DNA of 22,252 bases. Source: Candidatus Zixiibacteriota bacterium (GTDB lineage: Bacteria; SM23-81). Location of the stretch: positions 1 through 22,252 of the forward strand of contig DAOVRJ010000004.1 in the NCBI GenBank assembly GCA_030628225.1, in the 5' to 3' direction. The position numbers and the translations under genes are program-made. Positions 6,276 to 14,406 of the stretch are shown piece by piece. Each line of letters opens with the position of its first letter. The first letter of the stretch is position 1. The notes beneath the pieces are model-generated. The model saw nothing but the letters and a program-made list of their open reading frames with translations. It made no database searches and was not told where the DNA came from.

Positions 6276-6626
6276 TTGGTCTCGCTCGAGGGCTCATCAC
6301 CCGGTGGCGGTCTCTACGACCGCATCTACCAGGTCGTCCGCCTGATCCCCCGCGGCCGCGTGGCCATCTATGGACAGATCGCCGCTTATGTTGGCCGGTG
6401 CACTCCCCGGCAGGTGGGATATGCCATGGCAGCCCTGCCCTCCGGTCTCGATGTGCCCTGGCACCGGGTGATCAACAGGGAGGGAAGGATCAGCTTTCCC
6501 AGGAACAGCTCCGCTGCGCTGGAGCAAAGTATGCTGTTGCAAGCCGAGGGGGTCGTGTTCGATGAAAGTGAGCGGGTCGAGCTCGATGATGTCGGCTGGG
6601 CCGGTCTGCTTGCTGATTCGATTTGA
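6276..6626 (+). CDS. Alkyltransferase-like DNA repair protein (ATL)
   Basis: A 116-residue homologue of the O6-methylguanine-DNA methyltransferase DNA-binding domain. The helix-turn-helix part is seen in YDRIYQVVRLIPRGRVAIYGQIAAYVGR, the arginine-finger region in TPRQVGYAMAALP, and the active-site loop in PWHRVINREGRI. The acceptor Cys of the usual PCHRV motif is Trp62 here, the hallmark of ATL proteins. These bind and flip O6-alkylguanine, then flag it for nucleotide excision repair instead of removing the alkyl group. It is soluble and cytoplasmic. The start is probably TTG 6276: AAGGAG lies at 6260-6265 and the frame is closed at 6255-6257. It stands alone, 76 bases after the permease stop. 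Confidence 0.88.
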   Translation: MVSLEGSSPGGGLYDRIYQVVRLIPRGRVAIYGQIAAYVGRCTPRQVGYAMAALPSGLDVPWHRVINREGRISFPRNSSAALEQSMLLQAEGVVFDESERVELDDVGWAGLLADSI

Positions 6627-6793
6627 TGTGCTCCTGCGGCCACGGGCAGGCGCAGATGTTTGAAATCTCGCTTATGTATTGAGCAGCCCTGGCCGTCTTG
6701 ATTTGACAATTTTATTCATACTTAACAACGTCGTTCAGCCAGCGCTTTGCCTTGTCGTCTGGAACAACCGGATTAATGGAGGTTTCCACCTCT

Positions 6794-7213
6794 ATGAAGA
6801 GCTACCGAAAAGAGTTATGGTTCGATGTCCCTGGACGCCGGGCTTTCATCAACATCACACCTCAGGTTGAGCAGTGCTTGATGGAAAGCGGTGTTAGAGA
6901 GGGGCTGGTGCTGGTGAACGCCATGCACATAACCGCTTCCGTGTTCATCAATGACGATGAATCCGGTCTCCACCAGGACTATGAAGAATGGCTGGAGAAA
7001 CTGGCGCCGCATGAGCCCGTCAGCCGGTATCGGCACAACCGCACCGGGGAGGATAACGGCGATGCGCATCTAAAGCGGCAGATCATGGGGCGGGAAGTGG
7101 TGATAGCGGTCACCGATGGGCGTTTGGATTTCGGCCCGTGGGAGCAGATATTCTACGGCGAGTTCGATGGCCGGCGCAGGAAGCGTGTTCTGCTGAAGAT
7201 CATAGGCGAGTGA
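6794..7213 (+). CDS. YjbQ/UPF0047 family protein (secondary thiamine-phosphate synthase-like)
   Basis: A 139-residue protein of the YjbQ family, named for the weak thiamine-phosphate synthase activity reported for the E. coli member; its true role is unsettled. The family pattern is complete: [37 protein letters not shown] with the conserved His, [40 protein letters not shown] with another conserved His, and [21 protein letters not shown] start at ATG 6794, matching the usual family start, with GGAGG at 6778-6782. ATG 6776 is in frame and would add six residues. It is soluble, with no operon partner; the next gene starts 105 bases later, after an inverted repeat. Confidence 0.9.
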   Translation: MKSYRKELWFDVPGRRAFINITPQVEQCLMESGVREGLVLVNAMHITASVFINDDESGLHQDYEEWLEKLAPHEPVSRYRHNRTGEDNGDAHLKRQIMGREVVIAVTDGRLDFGPWEQIFYGEFDGRRRKRVLLKIIGE

Positions 7214-7221
7214 GACGGGTG

Positions 7222-7250
7222 CTTGAAGATAGGAGGGAGTATCCTTCAAG
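7222..7250 (+). terminator. Inverted repeat after the YjbQ-family gene, possible terminator
   Basis: CTTGAAGATA (7222-7231) pairs with TATCCTTCAAG (7240-7250) as a 10-bp stem with a single bulged base and an 8-nt purine loop. It lies nine bases past the stop of the YjbQ-family gene. There is no T-run after it, so classic intrinsic termination is doubtful; it could stabilise the transcript end. Confidence 0.4.
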
Positions 7251-7317
7251 GATCAGCGCAGCCGGACAGCTCGCTGAAGCCGGCATATTTTAGAAGCCAA
7301 AACACGAGGAGAACCAT

Positions 7318-7710
7318 TTGAATTGTCCACTGTGCAAAGAGCCATTGGTCGTTTTGGAGCTTGATGAGGTGGAAATAGACTACTGTACCTCCTGTGAGGG
7401 TATTTGGTTTGATGCCGGAGAGCTGGAGCTTTTATTGGAGGACTCTGCTGAAAAGGATCATTTTCTATCTTCTCTTGAGGTAGACAGAACCGCTAAAGAG
7501 AAAGCTCGAAAATGTCCTATCTGCTCAAAGAGGATGGAAAAGGTTTGCCCTGTATCAGACATGAGGTTTCATATAGATAGATGCCGCCGGAATGATGGCA
7601 TCTGGCTGGATGGAGGTGAGCTTGAGCAGATCGTTCGGATGACGGGTTTTGGCAAAGATCACCGGGTTTTACGTCTGCTCAAAGATATGTTCGCCAGGAA
7701 AACACAATGA
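7318..7710 (+). CDS. Double TFIIB-type zinc-ribbon protein
   Basis: A 130-residue protein made of two zf-TFIIB-like ribbons. The first is CPLCKEPL...[21 protein letters not shown] and the second is [11 protein letters not shown]...[21 protein letters not shown]. Both keep the CxxC...C..C/R-x-GxWxDxGEL pattern; in the second the last Cys pair is CRRND, so one ligand is missing. Ribbons of this type are common in small bacterial proteins of unknown function, often linked to membrane or protease genes. The start is TTG 7318 with GAGGAG six bases upstream. The lemA-like gene follows after 16 bases, so these two are probably co-transcribed, with the M48 protease next. Confidence 0.85.
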   Translation: MNCPLCKEPLVVLELDEVEIDYCTSCEGIWFDAGELELLLEDSAEKDHFLSSLEVDRTAKEKARKCPICSKRMEKVCPVSDMRFHIDRCRRNDGIWLDGGELEQIVRMTGFGKDHRVLRLLKDMFARKTQ

Positions 7711-7726
7711 TGAAAGGAGGGTGAAG

Positions 7727-8284
7727 ATGATAATTCTACTGATACCTTTAATAGTTATCGCGATCCTTTTCGTGGTCTTTATCGGAATATACAACTCTCT
7801 GGTACGACTGAGAAACCGGGTGAAAAATGCCTGGTCGCAGATCGACGTTCAATTGAAAAGGCGACACGACCTGATCCCGAATTTGGTGGAAACCGCCAAG
7901 GGATACATGAAACACGAAAAGGAGACCTTAGAGAATATCACACAGGCAAGAAGCCGGGCTATGGGTGCTGGAAGCGTCGGCGAGAGGTCGAAAGCCGAGG
8001 GCACCTTGAGCGGTGCCATCAGCAAGTTTTTCGTCGTCGTGGAGAATTATCCTGACTTGAAGGCGAATCAGAACTTTCTGTCATTACAGGAAGAATTGAC
8101 CTCCACTGAGAACAGAATAGGGTTTGCCCGGCAGAGCTATAACGATCAGGTGTTGTTCTTCAACAACAAGATCCAGATGTTTCCTTCAAGCATAGTTGCC
8201 GGGATGTTCAGCTTTACGGTAGAGGAGTTTTTTGAGATAGAAGAGGCCGGAGAAAGGGAAGTGCCGAAAGTCGATTTTTCGTGA
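7727..8284 (+). CDS. lemA: LemA family membrane protein
   Basis: A 185-residue LemA protein. Residues about 2-22 form the N-terminal membrane helix ([20 protein letters not shown]). The signature follows: [40 protein letters not shown], then the helical bundle with [17 protein letters not shown] and [14 protein letters not shown], ending with [10 protein letters not shown]. This matches the family in full. LemA proteins have a long extracytoplasmic helical domain and are often encoded beside HtpX or TPM-domain proteins, as here. The start is ATG 7727 with AAGGAGGGTGA just upstream; a longer in-frame start inside the previous gene (ATG 7649) is not needed. The M48 protease gene begins 104 bases downstream. 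Confidence 0.92.
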   Translation: MIILLIPLIVIAILFVVFIGIYNSLVRLRNRVKNAWSQIDVQLKRRHDLIPNLVETAKGYMKHEKETLENITQARSRAMGAGSVGERSKAEGTLSGAISKFFVVVENYPDLKANQNFLSLQEELTSTENRIGFARQSYNDQVLFFNNKIQMFPSSIVAGMFSFTVEEFFEIEEAGEREVPKVDFS

Positions 8285-8388
8285 TGGATGATGGGAAAGC
8301 CCGTTTATCTGTCCGTTGATGGGCAGAGGTGAATCTGTTGTCAACGCGCGAGCTCAGCGGGGGATTGAGGAGTTGAAGCCAGAGAGCC

Positions 8389-9840
8389 ATGTGGGAGCTA
8401 ATACGAAAAAATAAAAGAAAATCGCTGATTCTTTTTATATTTATGGGGATTTGCCTTGTTCTGTTGGGCTATTTCGTCGGCGCTGTCTTCTTCCCTCCCG
8501 ATGGGGGCGTTGCCGGTATTTTCATCGCCCTGGGCGCATGGTTTTTCATGTCGCTGATCAGTTATTTTACCGGCGACTCGATTATACTGGCCACCAGCAA
8601 CGCGCAGGAAGTTTCTCATGATGTCCATCCACAGCTGTTTAACATTGTAGAGGAGATGAAGATCGCGGCCAATTTACCTGTTATGCCAAAGGTGTATGTT
8701 ATTGACGAAGCGGCGCCCAATGCATTTGCCACGGGCACAAGACCGGAAAAAAGTGCTGTTGCGGTGACTGCTGGACTGCTTTCCCGGCTTAACAGAGATG
8801 AGCTACAGGGGGTGATTGCCCACGAGATGTCTCACATCGCCAATCGGGATGTGCTATTTATGACCTTTGCCGGGATCTTGCTGGGGAGTATAGTGCTCAT
8901 CTCCGAGGTGTTTTTAAGAAGCATGTGGTTTTCCTCCAGATCATCGAAAAGGTATCGTGCCGGCAAGAAAGTGGCCGGAGGGCAGGCTCAGCTGATCATC
9001 ACCGCTGTCGCAATTGCTCTTGCCATATTAGCTCCTATAGTAACGCGGCTGCTTTATTTCGCCATATCAAGAAAAAGGGAATATCTGGCCGATGCGTCCG
9101 CTGTCAGACTGACGAGATATCCACAAGGCCTGGCTTCTGCTCTGGAGAAGATCTCGGCGGTAAAATTAGATCTTCCTTCGGCCAACAAGGTCACGGCTCC
9201 CATGTATATCATCAATCCTCTTAAAAAGAAAGGCGCCCGACTGTTAAATCTCACCAGCACCCATCCTCCTATCTACGAGAGAATTGGAATCCTGCGCAGT
9301 ATGATATACAGGGCTAATTTTCTCGATTATCAAAAAGCCTATTCGCGGGTCAAGGGGGAATCGTCCGTGATTATCCCGGCATCAGGATTGCGACAAACCG
9401 AGGTGATCCCGGTGCGGAAAGCGTCTATGGAGAAAGGGGTGGGAGAGACAGGGAAAAAGAAGGGAGTCAGAGAGCTGGTGGACTTGATGCGGGCGGTCAA
9501 CAAATACGCTTTTTTGATCTGTGCCTGCGGGCTTAAGATAAAAGTGCCCCCGGATTTCAAGAAATCCAAGATATCCTGTCCCCGGTGCGGGCGGGAAGTT
9601 GAGGTTCCGCTTGCTGAACTGGCGGCCCTCACTGCAGCAGCGGGGGCCGTGACGGCGGGAAAAGACGAGAAAAAAGATGAGCAGATCTCGGCACGCAGCC
9701 AACAGGTCTATATGAGAAAAGGAAAGGGCTGGGAGAGCTTTTCTTGCTCTTGTGGCAGATTGCTGCAGATCTCCCCGGCCTTTCGCGGCTCACATATTGT
9801 TTGTAGCACATGTGGAAGAAGGACCGTGATTAAAAGTTAG
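8389..9840 (+). CDS. HtpX-like M48 metalloprotease with two C-terminal zinc-ribbon modules
   Basis: A 483-residue membrane zinc protease of the M48B (HtpX) type. Two helices lie near residues 13-33 and 39-62. The zinc site is HEMSH (His145, Glu146, His149) with the third ligand Glu231 in SRKREYLADASAV. Two further helices surround residues 160-180 and 200-226. The peptidase part ends near 310 (STHPPIYERIGILRSM). The remaining ~170 residues are unusual: a linker with CACGLKIKVPPDFKKSKISC-PRCG (about 383-405), then a second CSCGRLLQISPAFRGSHIVC-STCG (about 450-474). Each is a four-Cys ribbon of similar layout (CxCG...CxxCG). HtpX normally ends shortly after the peptidase domain, so this is an extension. 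It lies downstream of a double zinc-ribbon gene and lemA, suggesting a membrane-protein quality-control set. Confidence 0.9.
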   Translation: MWELIRKNKRKSLILFIFMGICLVLLGYFVGAVFFPPDGGVAGIFIALGAWFFMSLISYFTGDSIILATSNAQEVSHDVHPQLFNIVEEMKIAANLPVMPKVYVIDEAAPNAFATGTRPEKSAVAVTAGLLSRLNRDELQGVIAHEMSHIANRDVLFMTFAGILLGSIVLISEVFLRSMWFSSRSSKRYRAGKKVAGGQAQLIITAVAIALAILAPIVTRLLYFAISRKREYLADASAVRLTRYPQGLASALEKISAVKLDLPSANKVTAPMYIINPLKKKGARLLNLTSTHPPIYERIGILRSMIYRANFLDYQKAYSRVKGESSVIIPASGLRQTEVIPVRKASMEKGVGETGKKKGVRELVDLMRAVNKYAFLICACGLKIKVPPDFKKSKISCPRCGREVEVPLAELAALTAAAGAVTAGKDEKKDEQISARSQQVYMRKGKGWESFSCSCGRLLQISPAFRGSHIVCSTCGRRTVIKS

Positions 9841-9952
9841 GGACACGATCTTCACTTTGATATCTCGTGCTGCCAAAAGAGACCGGATCGATGAGATGAA
9901 TGCACAAGCGGGGATGTAGATCAAGGAAGATATTAAATGAAAGGGGTGAAAT

Positions 9953-12223
9953 ATGAAAAGGGCCTTGGTGGGAATGTCCGCGACAGTCCTTTTGTTTGTC
10001 TGTAGTTATGGGACAGTAAATGCTCAGTCATTGCATTTTAGCATTGAAAGGGTAGAGGAGTTTAGTGGCACATCCAACACGAGATTGTTGATTCATCCGG
10101 CAAACCACGATCTAATTGCCTATAATGGTGATTTTGCCTTTCGCTCTTCAGACCAGGGTGTTGATTGGGAACTGGACACGTTATTAAATTTGCCTGGAGA
10201 TGGGGCACTGCGCATTTCACCGGCAGATCCTAGCATTGTTTATGGTGGCAGATTTTCACCTTTGCAACGCAGCAATGATGGCGGTTGTACCTTTACTGAA
10301 ACCGCTCCCTTTCCCGAAGGTAGTGGCTTGCATGTATGGGATATTGCGATACATCCGAACGATCCAAGTATTCTTTATGTCGGTCTGGACTTAACCCTTG
10401 TTAAATCAGAAGATTATGGCGTCACTTGGACAGATTTGCCTTCAACGGCAAGCGGATTGCCCACGGCAACACTATATAAGAAGCTCTTTATCGATCCTGA
10501 TACTCCTTCTCGCGTCTTTGTGGGGACAGAAAGCGGCGGTCTTTACAGAACAATAGATGATGGTTCAAGCTGGTCCTATTGTGGCCCGGGATATTCCGTG
10601 GGGAATTTGCGTGATTTCCATTGGATTCCGAACGGAGATACCGTCTATCAGATTGAAAATGATGGGATTTATCGATCTGATAATGGAGGTGATACCTGGA
10701 TATGCACGGACACCCTTTCTGCGGGGAATTTTCATGTAATCGGTGTGAAAGCAGATGATGCCGAAGTGGTTTTTTATGTTAGCTCTAACGGTAGTGGTAC
10801 TTATCAGCTCTATCGTTCAATAGATGGTGGCAGTACTTTCACCGATGTTCACACATTTGACAGTTATATCAGTGATTTTGAGTTTGGCTGTGGTTCACAA
10901 TACATGTTCTTCACTGATCCCGATGATTCAGACGTCATGTATTTAGCCGCCGCGTTTGGCATACAGTGGATGAGCTTCATGTTTAAGAGCACCGATGCCG
11001 GAGTCTCATGGGAGTACATGAAAGATGGAATTTACAATTTCAATATCAATGATATCTGCATCGCAAACACAGGTCTGCTCTTGAGTTTCGAAGAGAATTA
11101 CGTTTATTATAATGTCTTGGACATGAGCACTTCCGCGGTTCATACTTATCGGGTAGTAGAATCCAATTGGCCCACAGGCAGGGTAGTGCAAGATCCGAAC
11201 AACCCAGATTATATCTGGTATACCAATATCAGAGGAATGACCAGGATCACCAACAATGGGGCTACAATGACCCCGATACATCAGCCGGGCGATGCTGGAA
11301 CAGCAGTGGAAGCATTGGATGTAAATGGCTCAACACATATTTATTATGCAACTTACGGTCTTTCGAAAGCCCCAGTTCTGTACAAAAGCACAGATGGCCT
11401 CTTATTCAACCCAGTGAATATTCCCGCTAATAGCTCAACGATTACAGCGATATTGGCAGATCGAACGGATACCGACAAGATTATCATGGCAACCGACGGC
11501 AATGGGTATTTTATAACCATAAACGGAGCTGTTGATTGGGCACATTATACAAATCCTGGAACAATCAATGATATGGCTATGGATGCAACTGATAATTACA
11601 TTATTTACTTCGCTGCCTGCGATGCTCTCTATAAAAGTGTTGATGGAGGGGAAACTGCGGTACAGATAGGTAGTTTTCATGCAGATTGCATCGTGATAGA
11701 CCCCGAGGATCATAATACTATTTACGTATCTTCGGGCTCGCACATCTTCTATTCTCTTGATGGAGGCATGACATGGTCTGTATTTGAATTATTGCCGGGT
11801 TTTGAAAGAAATCTCGGTAGATTGATATTAGAATTTGATCCCAATAATCCAGACCATTTATATGTAGCTTCACAATTCTATGGTTTATTCCTGGTAACAG
11901 CAACTCCTGTAGGAGTGGATGATAAAGCCGAGAATTCGGTACCTGCCGGGTTCTCTCTTTTCCAGAACTATCCGAATCCCTTTAATCCAACGACAGCGAT
12001 ACGATACGAATTGCTAAAAGATGCCAAGGTGGCTCTCAAGATCTACAATATGCTTGGTCAGGAAGTAAGGACATTAGTCGATGAAGAGCAAATTGCTGGC
12101 TGCCGGTCAGCAACATGGGATGGGAAAAATAATGTCGGTCAGGATGTGAGCTCGGGAATTTACATCTGCAAACTTAAAACGCCTGACTTAGTAGAGACGA
12201 AGAAGCTTTTGTTGATCAGATGA
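9953..12223 (+). CDS. Secreted Asp-box (BNR/VPS10-like) beta-propeller protein with T9SS sorting domain
   Basis: A 756-residue protein with a Sec signal peptide (residues 1-25, ending VNAQS). The body (about 30-650) carries roughly nine Asp-box motifs of the S-x-D-x-G-x-(T/S)-W/F type, for example SSDQGVDW, SNDGGCTF, SEDYGVTW, TIDDGSSW, SDNGGDTW, SIDGGSTF, STDAGVSW, SVDGGETA and SLDGGMTW. This indicates one or more sialidase/VPS10-like propellers; no catalytic residues can be assigned. Residues about 660-756 form a type A T9SS sorting domain: GFSLFQNYPNPFNPTTAIRY, VALKIYNMLGQEVRTLV, SGIYICKL and KKLLLIR. The protein should be exported to the periplasm, carried through a type IX system, and anchored or released at the surface. 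It is relatively AT-rich and stands alone. GGGGTGA lies five bases before ATG 9953. Confidence 0.92.
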   Translation: MKRALVGMSATVLLFVCSYGTVNAQSLHFSIERVEEFSGTSNTRLLIHPANHDLIAYNGDFAFRSSDQGVDWELDTLLNLPGDGALRISPADPSIVYGGRFSPLQRSNDGGCTFTETAPFPEGSGLHVWDIAIHPNDPSILYVGLDLTLVKSEDYGVTWTDLPSTASGLPTATLYKKLFIDPDTPSRVFVGTESGGLYRTIDDGSSWSYCGPGYSVGNLRDFHWIPNGDTVYQIENDGIYRSDNGGDTWICTDTLSAGNFHVIGVKADDAEVVFYVSSNGSGTYQLYRSIDGGSTFTDVHTFDSYISDFEFGCGSQYMFFTDPDDSDVMYLAAAFGIQWMSFMFKSTDAGVSWEYMKDGIYNFNINDICIANTGLLLSFEENYVYYNVLDMSTSAVHTYRVVESNWPTGRVVQDPNNPDYIWYTNIRGMTRITNNGATMTPIHQPGDAGTAVEALDVNGSTHIYYATYGLSKAPVLYKSTDGLLFNPVNIPANSSTITAILADRTDTDKIIMATDGNGYFITINGAVDWAHYTNPGTINDMAMDATDNYIIYFAACDALYKSVDGGETAVQIGSFHADCIVIDPEDHNTIYVSSGSHIFYSLDGGMTWSVFELLPGFERNLGRLILEFDPNNPDHLYVASQFYGLFLVTATPVGVDDKAENSVPAGFSLFQNYPNPFNPTTAIRYELLKDAKVALKIYNMLGQEVRTLVDEEQIAGCRSATWDGKNNVGQDVSSGIYICKLKTPDLVETKKLLLIR

Positions 12224-12371
12224 AGAACGCTATCTGACCTGCCGATCTGAGCACCGTGTTCAGGCCCGACCTCGTCGGTCAAATTGGAGGGAATACCTGT
12301 GACAACTGGTACGTTGGTTTTCTTCGTCGTTTGCTTTTTAAGTGTGATTACCAGAGGAGGAGAGAAGAGAG

Positions 12372-13181
12372 ATGGTGAAATCAAGTGGTTGTCTCCTATT
12401 GATTGTTTTGCTCAGCGCGACACTGCTGCTTGGCGGCTGTTCGAAAGATGAAGTTGGTAAACCGCTTGAATCTGATTCTGCTATTGTGGGCAATTGGATT
12501 AAGATGGCTCCGTATCCTCAAACAACGATTAAGACTTTGATTCTCAAGTCGGATAACAGCTATAAGAGTGATTTTACCGGTGATGGCACAATAGATGTCA
12601 GCGGTGAATATTCCCTTTCCGGCAATCAAATTACTTTCCAGGACAGAACCGGTGAACATGCCTGCCCTGATATGAAAGGCGTGTATAACTACAGTGTTGC
12701 CGAAAACCAGCTGCAATTTTCATTGATAAAGGATGAATGTAAAGGGAGAACACACGCTATATCAGGAATCTGGATAGCAGAAGAGTACCAGCAGGCGATA
12801 GGGGCATACACGCAAAGGATAAGGTCTAACCCGGGTGATGTGCATGCATATTTCAATAGAGCTCGATTAAAAGCCGTTTCCCAGGACCATGAAGGAGCAT
12901 TACGCGATTATAACAAAGCGATAAAATTGAACCCTACTCATGCGAAAGCTTTTGCTGGCAGAGCACATATAAAAAGTCTGTTTTTGCAGGATTACGAGGG
13001 CGCGTTAAGAGATTATGACAATGCAATCGCATTAGGTCCAAGACTTGAAAATGCATATGTCAACAGAGGTTTTGTGAGACATCATCTGGCCGACAATGAG
13101 GGAGCCTGCTCAGACTGGAAGAAGGCTCTGGAACTGGGTTTCTTGCCGGCAGAGGAGATTATTGAAGAATACTGCCAGTAG
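12372..13181 (+). CDS. TPR-containing lipoprotein
   Basis: A 269-residue lipoprotein. The signal sequence ends in the lipobox LLGGC with lipidated Cys23. Residues about 38-125 form a small beta-rich domain (IVGNWIKMAPYP, SDNSYKSDFTGDGTIDVSGE, LQFSLIKDECKG), of the lipocalin-like 'how much does it deviate from baseline' layout often seen in Bacteroidetes lipoproteins. Residues about 135-262 are three to four TPR repeats (AYTQRIRSNPGDVHAYFNRA, ALRDYNKAIKLNPTHAKAFA, ALRDYDNAIALGPRLENAYV, CSDWKKALELGF), suited to protein-protein binding. No enzyme motif is visible. The start is ATG 12372, with GGAGGAGAGAAGAGAG directly before it. It is about 150 bases after the T9SS protein, with no obvious strong terminator between them. 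Confidence 0.85.
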   Translation: MVKSSGCLLLIVLLSATLLLGGCSKDEVGKPLESDSAIVGNWIKMAPYPQTTIKTLILKSDNSYKSDFTGDGTIDVSGEYSLSGNQITFQDRTGEHACPDMKGVYNYSVAENQLQFSLIKDECKGRTHAISGIWIAEEYQQAIGAYTQRIRSNPGDVHAYFNRARLKAVSQDHEGALRDYNKAIKLNPTHAKAFAGRAHIKSLFLQDYEGALRDYDNAIALGPRLENAYVNRGFVRHHLADNEGACSDWKKALELGFLPAEEIIEEYCQ

Positions 13182-13204
13182 AATGATCGGCCCCCACGGC
13201 CATC

Positions 13205-13297
13205 ATTCTGAGTCTGGAAGCGGTCTTCGCCGACCCGCGGCTGACCAGCACCATCCTGCCCATCGGGGATGGGTTGACTATTAGCGTAAAGAGGTGA
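13205..13297 (+). pseudogene. C-terminal remnant of an O-methyltransferase gene
   Basis: The frame from 13205 to the TGA at 13295-13297 reads ...VFADPRLTSTILPIGDGLTISVKR. The ADPRxxSxxLPIGDGxxxxxxR ending is the conserved last strand region of caffeoyl-CoA-type (Methyltransf_3) O-methyltransferases. Only about 25 codons are recognisable: a stop (13184-13186) lies just upstream in frame and no SAM-binding motif is present. It begins 24 bases after the stop of the TPR lipoprotein, so most of the gene has been deleted. Confidence 0.6.
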
Positions 13298-13400
13298 TGG
13301 ATGTGTCGTCGTCGGATGTCGTTTTGGCGGCTTCGAGGTGCGTTGCGCGAATCGGATTGTCGGGAATCGGAGATCGAAGCGGCTGGTGTTTTTATCAGTG

Positions 13401-13577
13401 ACGAGCTTAGACGAAGACAAACGAAGCTCGATGCTGGGTTGACGTTGTCGAAGCTCGTAACGAAACTGGAAGCTGGAAGCTCGATGCTCGATATGAAACT
13501 GGATTCTGGTAAAAGACCGGGACTGGAGACTCGAGAAAAGTTTTTCATCCAGGATCCAGAATCCAGGATCTAGGATC
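13401..13577 (+). repeat. Degenerate short direct repeats (GAAGCTCGATGCTGG / GGATCCAGAATCCAGG type)
   Basis: The stretch between the O-methyltransferase remnant and the DUF3795 gene is built from imperfect short units. GAAGCTCG occurs three times (near 13423, 13450 and 13477 as CGAAGCTCG or GGAAGCTCG), GAAACTGGA twice (near 13461 and 13495), and ATCCAG/GGATC units cluster at 13548-13577. An open frame through it encodes a biased peptide and is not taken as a gene. The rest of this 493-nt gap (13298-13400) shows nothing recognisable. Confidence 0.6.
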
Positions 13578-13674
13578 GGTTTTTTCTAGTTTCGATGCCG
13601 ACAACCGACAAACGAGCTTTGATAAAGATCTTGAGGGTGCCGATTGAAAAGATACAGAAACGAAGGAGGATCAA

Positions 13675-14151
13675 TTGAACACCGGCGGAAGTAAAAACCT
13701 CATCGCCTATTGTGGTCTTTATTGCGGCGAATGTTTCGGTCACAAGGGAATCGTCGCCGATCTGGCCAGGGACCTGAGAAAAGAACTGCGCCAGACCCGG
13801 TTCGATAAGACCGCCGAAGCGTTGTCCGACATGTCATTCTTCGCTGTGTTCAAAAACTATCCGCAATGCTATGAAGTATTGGGCGCTCTGGTAAAATTGC
13901 GCTGCAAGAAAGCCTGTAGAGCTGGCGGTGGCCCGCCTTTCTGCAAGATTAGAAAATGCTGTCAGCGGAAAGGAATCGACGGCTGTTGGGAATGCGCTGA
14001 ATTTGCGACCTGCGAAAAGCTCGACTTTCTAAAACCGGGTCATGGGGATGCGCACATCAAGAATTTACGGAAGCTGAGCAGAAAAGGGGTCAAGGAGTTT
14101 CTCAGCGGTAAGAAATACTGGTATTCGCCGATCAAAGAGAAGGAAGCTTGA
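13675..14151 (+). CDS. DUF3795 family cysteine-rich protein
   Basis: A 158-residue soluble protein of the DUF3795 family. The N-terminal IAYCGLYCGECF (Cys13, Cys17, Cys20) is the family hallmark. A second cluster, CKKACRAGGGPPFCKIRKCC followed by KGIDGCWECAEFATCEKL, supplies further Cys. The end KNLRKLSRKGVKEFLSGKKYW matches the usual ...I.....G...F...... tail. The many cysteines suggest a zinc or iron-sulfur site. No function is established. The start is TTG 13675, with the strong AAGGAGGA (13663-13670) four bases upstream. It is preceded by the repeat block and followed by 255 bases with no gene, which contain only a weak GAGAGCA...TGCTCTTT hairpin near 14313-14335. Confidence 0.85.
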   Translation: MNTGGSKNLIAYCGLYCGECFGHKGIVADLARDLRKELRQTRFDKTAEALSDMSFFAVFKNYPQCYEVLGALVKLRCKKACRAGGGPPFCKIRKCCQRKGIDGCWECAEFATCEKLDFLKPGHGDAHIKNLRKLSRKGVKEFLSGKKYWYSPIKEKEA

Positions 14152-14406
14152 AAACAGGAATTGGAGATCGGGATTCGGGCGAGGGGGCTTCGCCGGGGAA
14201 TTGTTTGCGAGTGAATAACTAACATGCTCGTGGTTGCTTGGAGGTTTAACTGAAGATTCTTGGGTCTATCCTCGAAAGAGTTTAAGAAAGCACACAATCG
14301 GTTTAATCTCCAGAGAGCATGATGTATTGTGCTCTTTATGCAGAAATGCTGCTCCTATCTAATTTTGATTTCTACCTCTATGTTAAGGGTAGGAGAAATT
14401 TTATAA

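Noticed and set aside
6706-6735. TTGACA near 6706 as a promoter for the YjbQ-family gene
   Set aside because: No -10-like hexamer lies 16-18 bases downstream.
12224-12371. Terminator between the T9SS protein and the TPR lipoprotein
   Set aside because: Only a 4-bp GACC/GGTC stem near 12268-12280 and no T-run were found, too weak to call.
13301-13573. 90-codon open frame through the repeat block
   Set aside because: It runs across degenerate direct repeats, its peptide is low-complexity and repeated (KLEAG, KLDSG), and there is no ribosome site.
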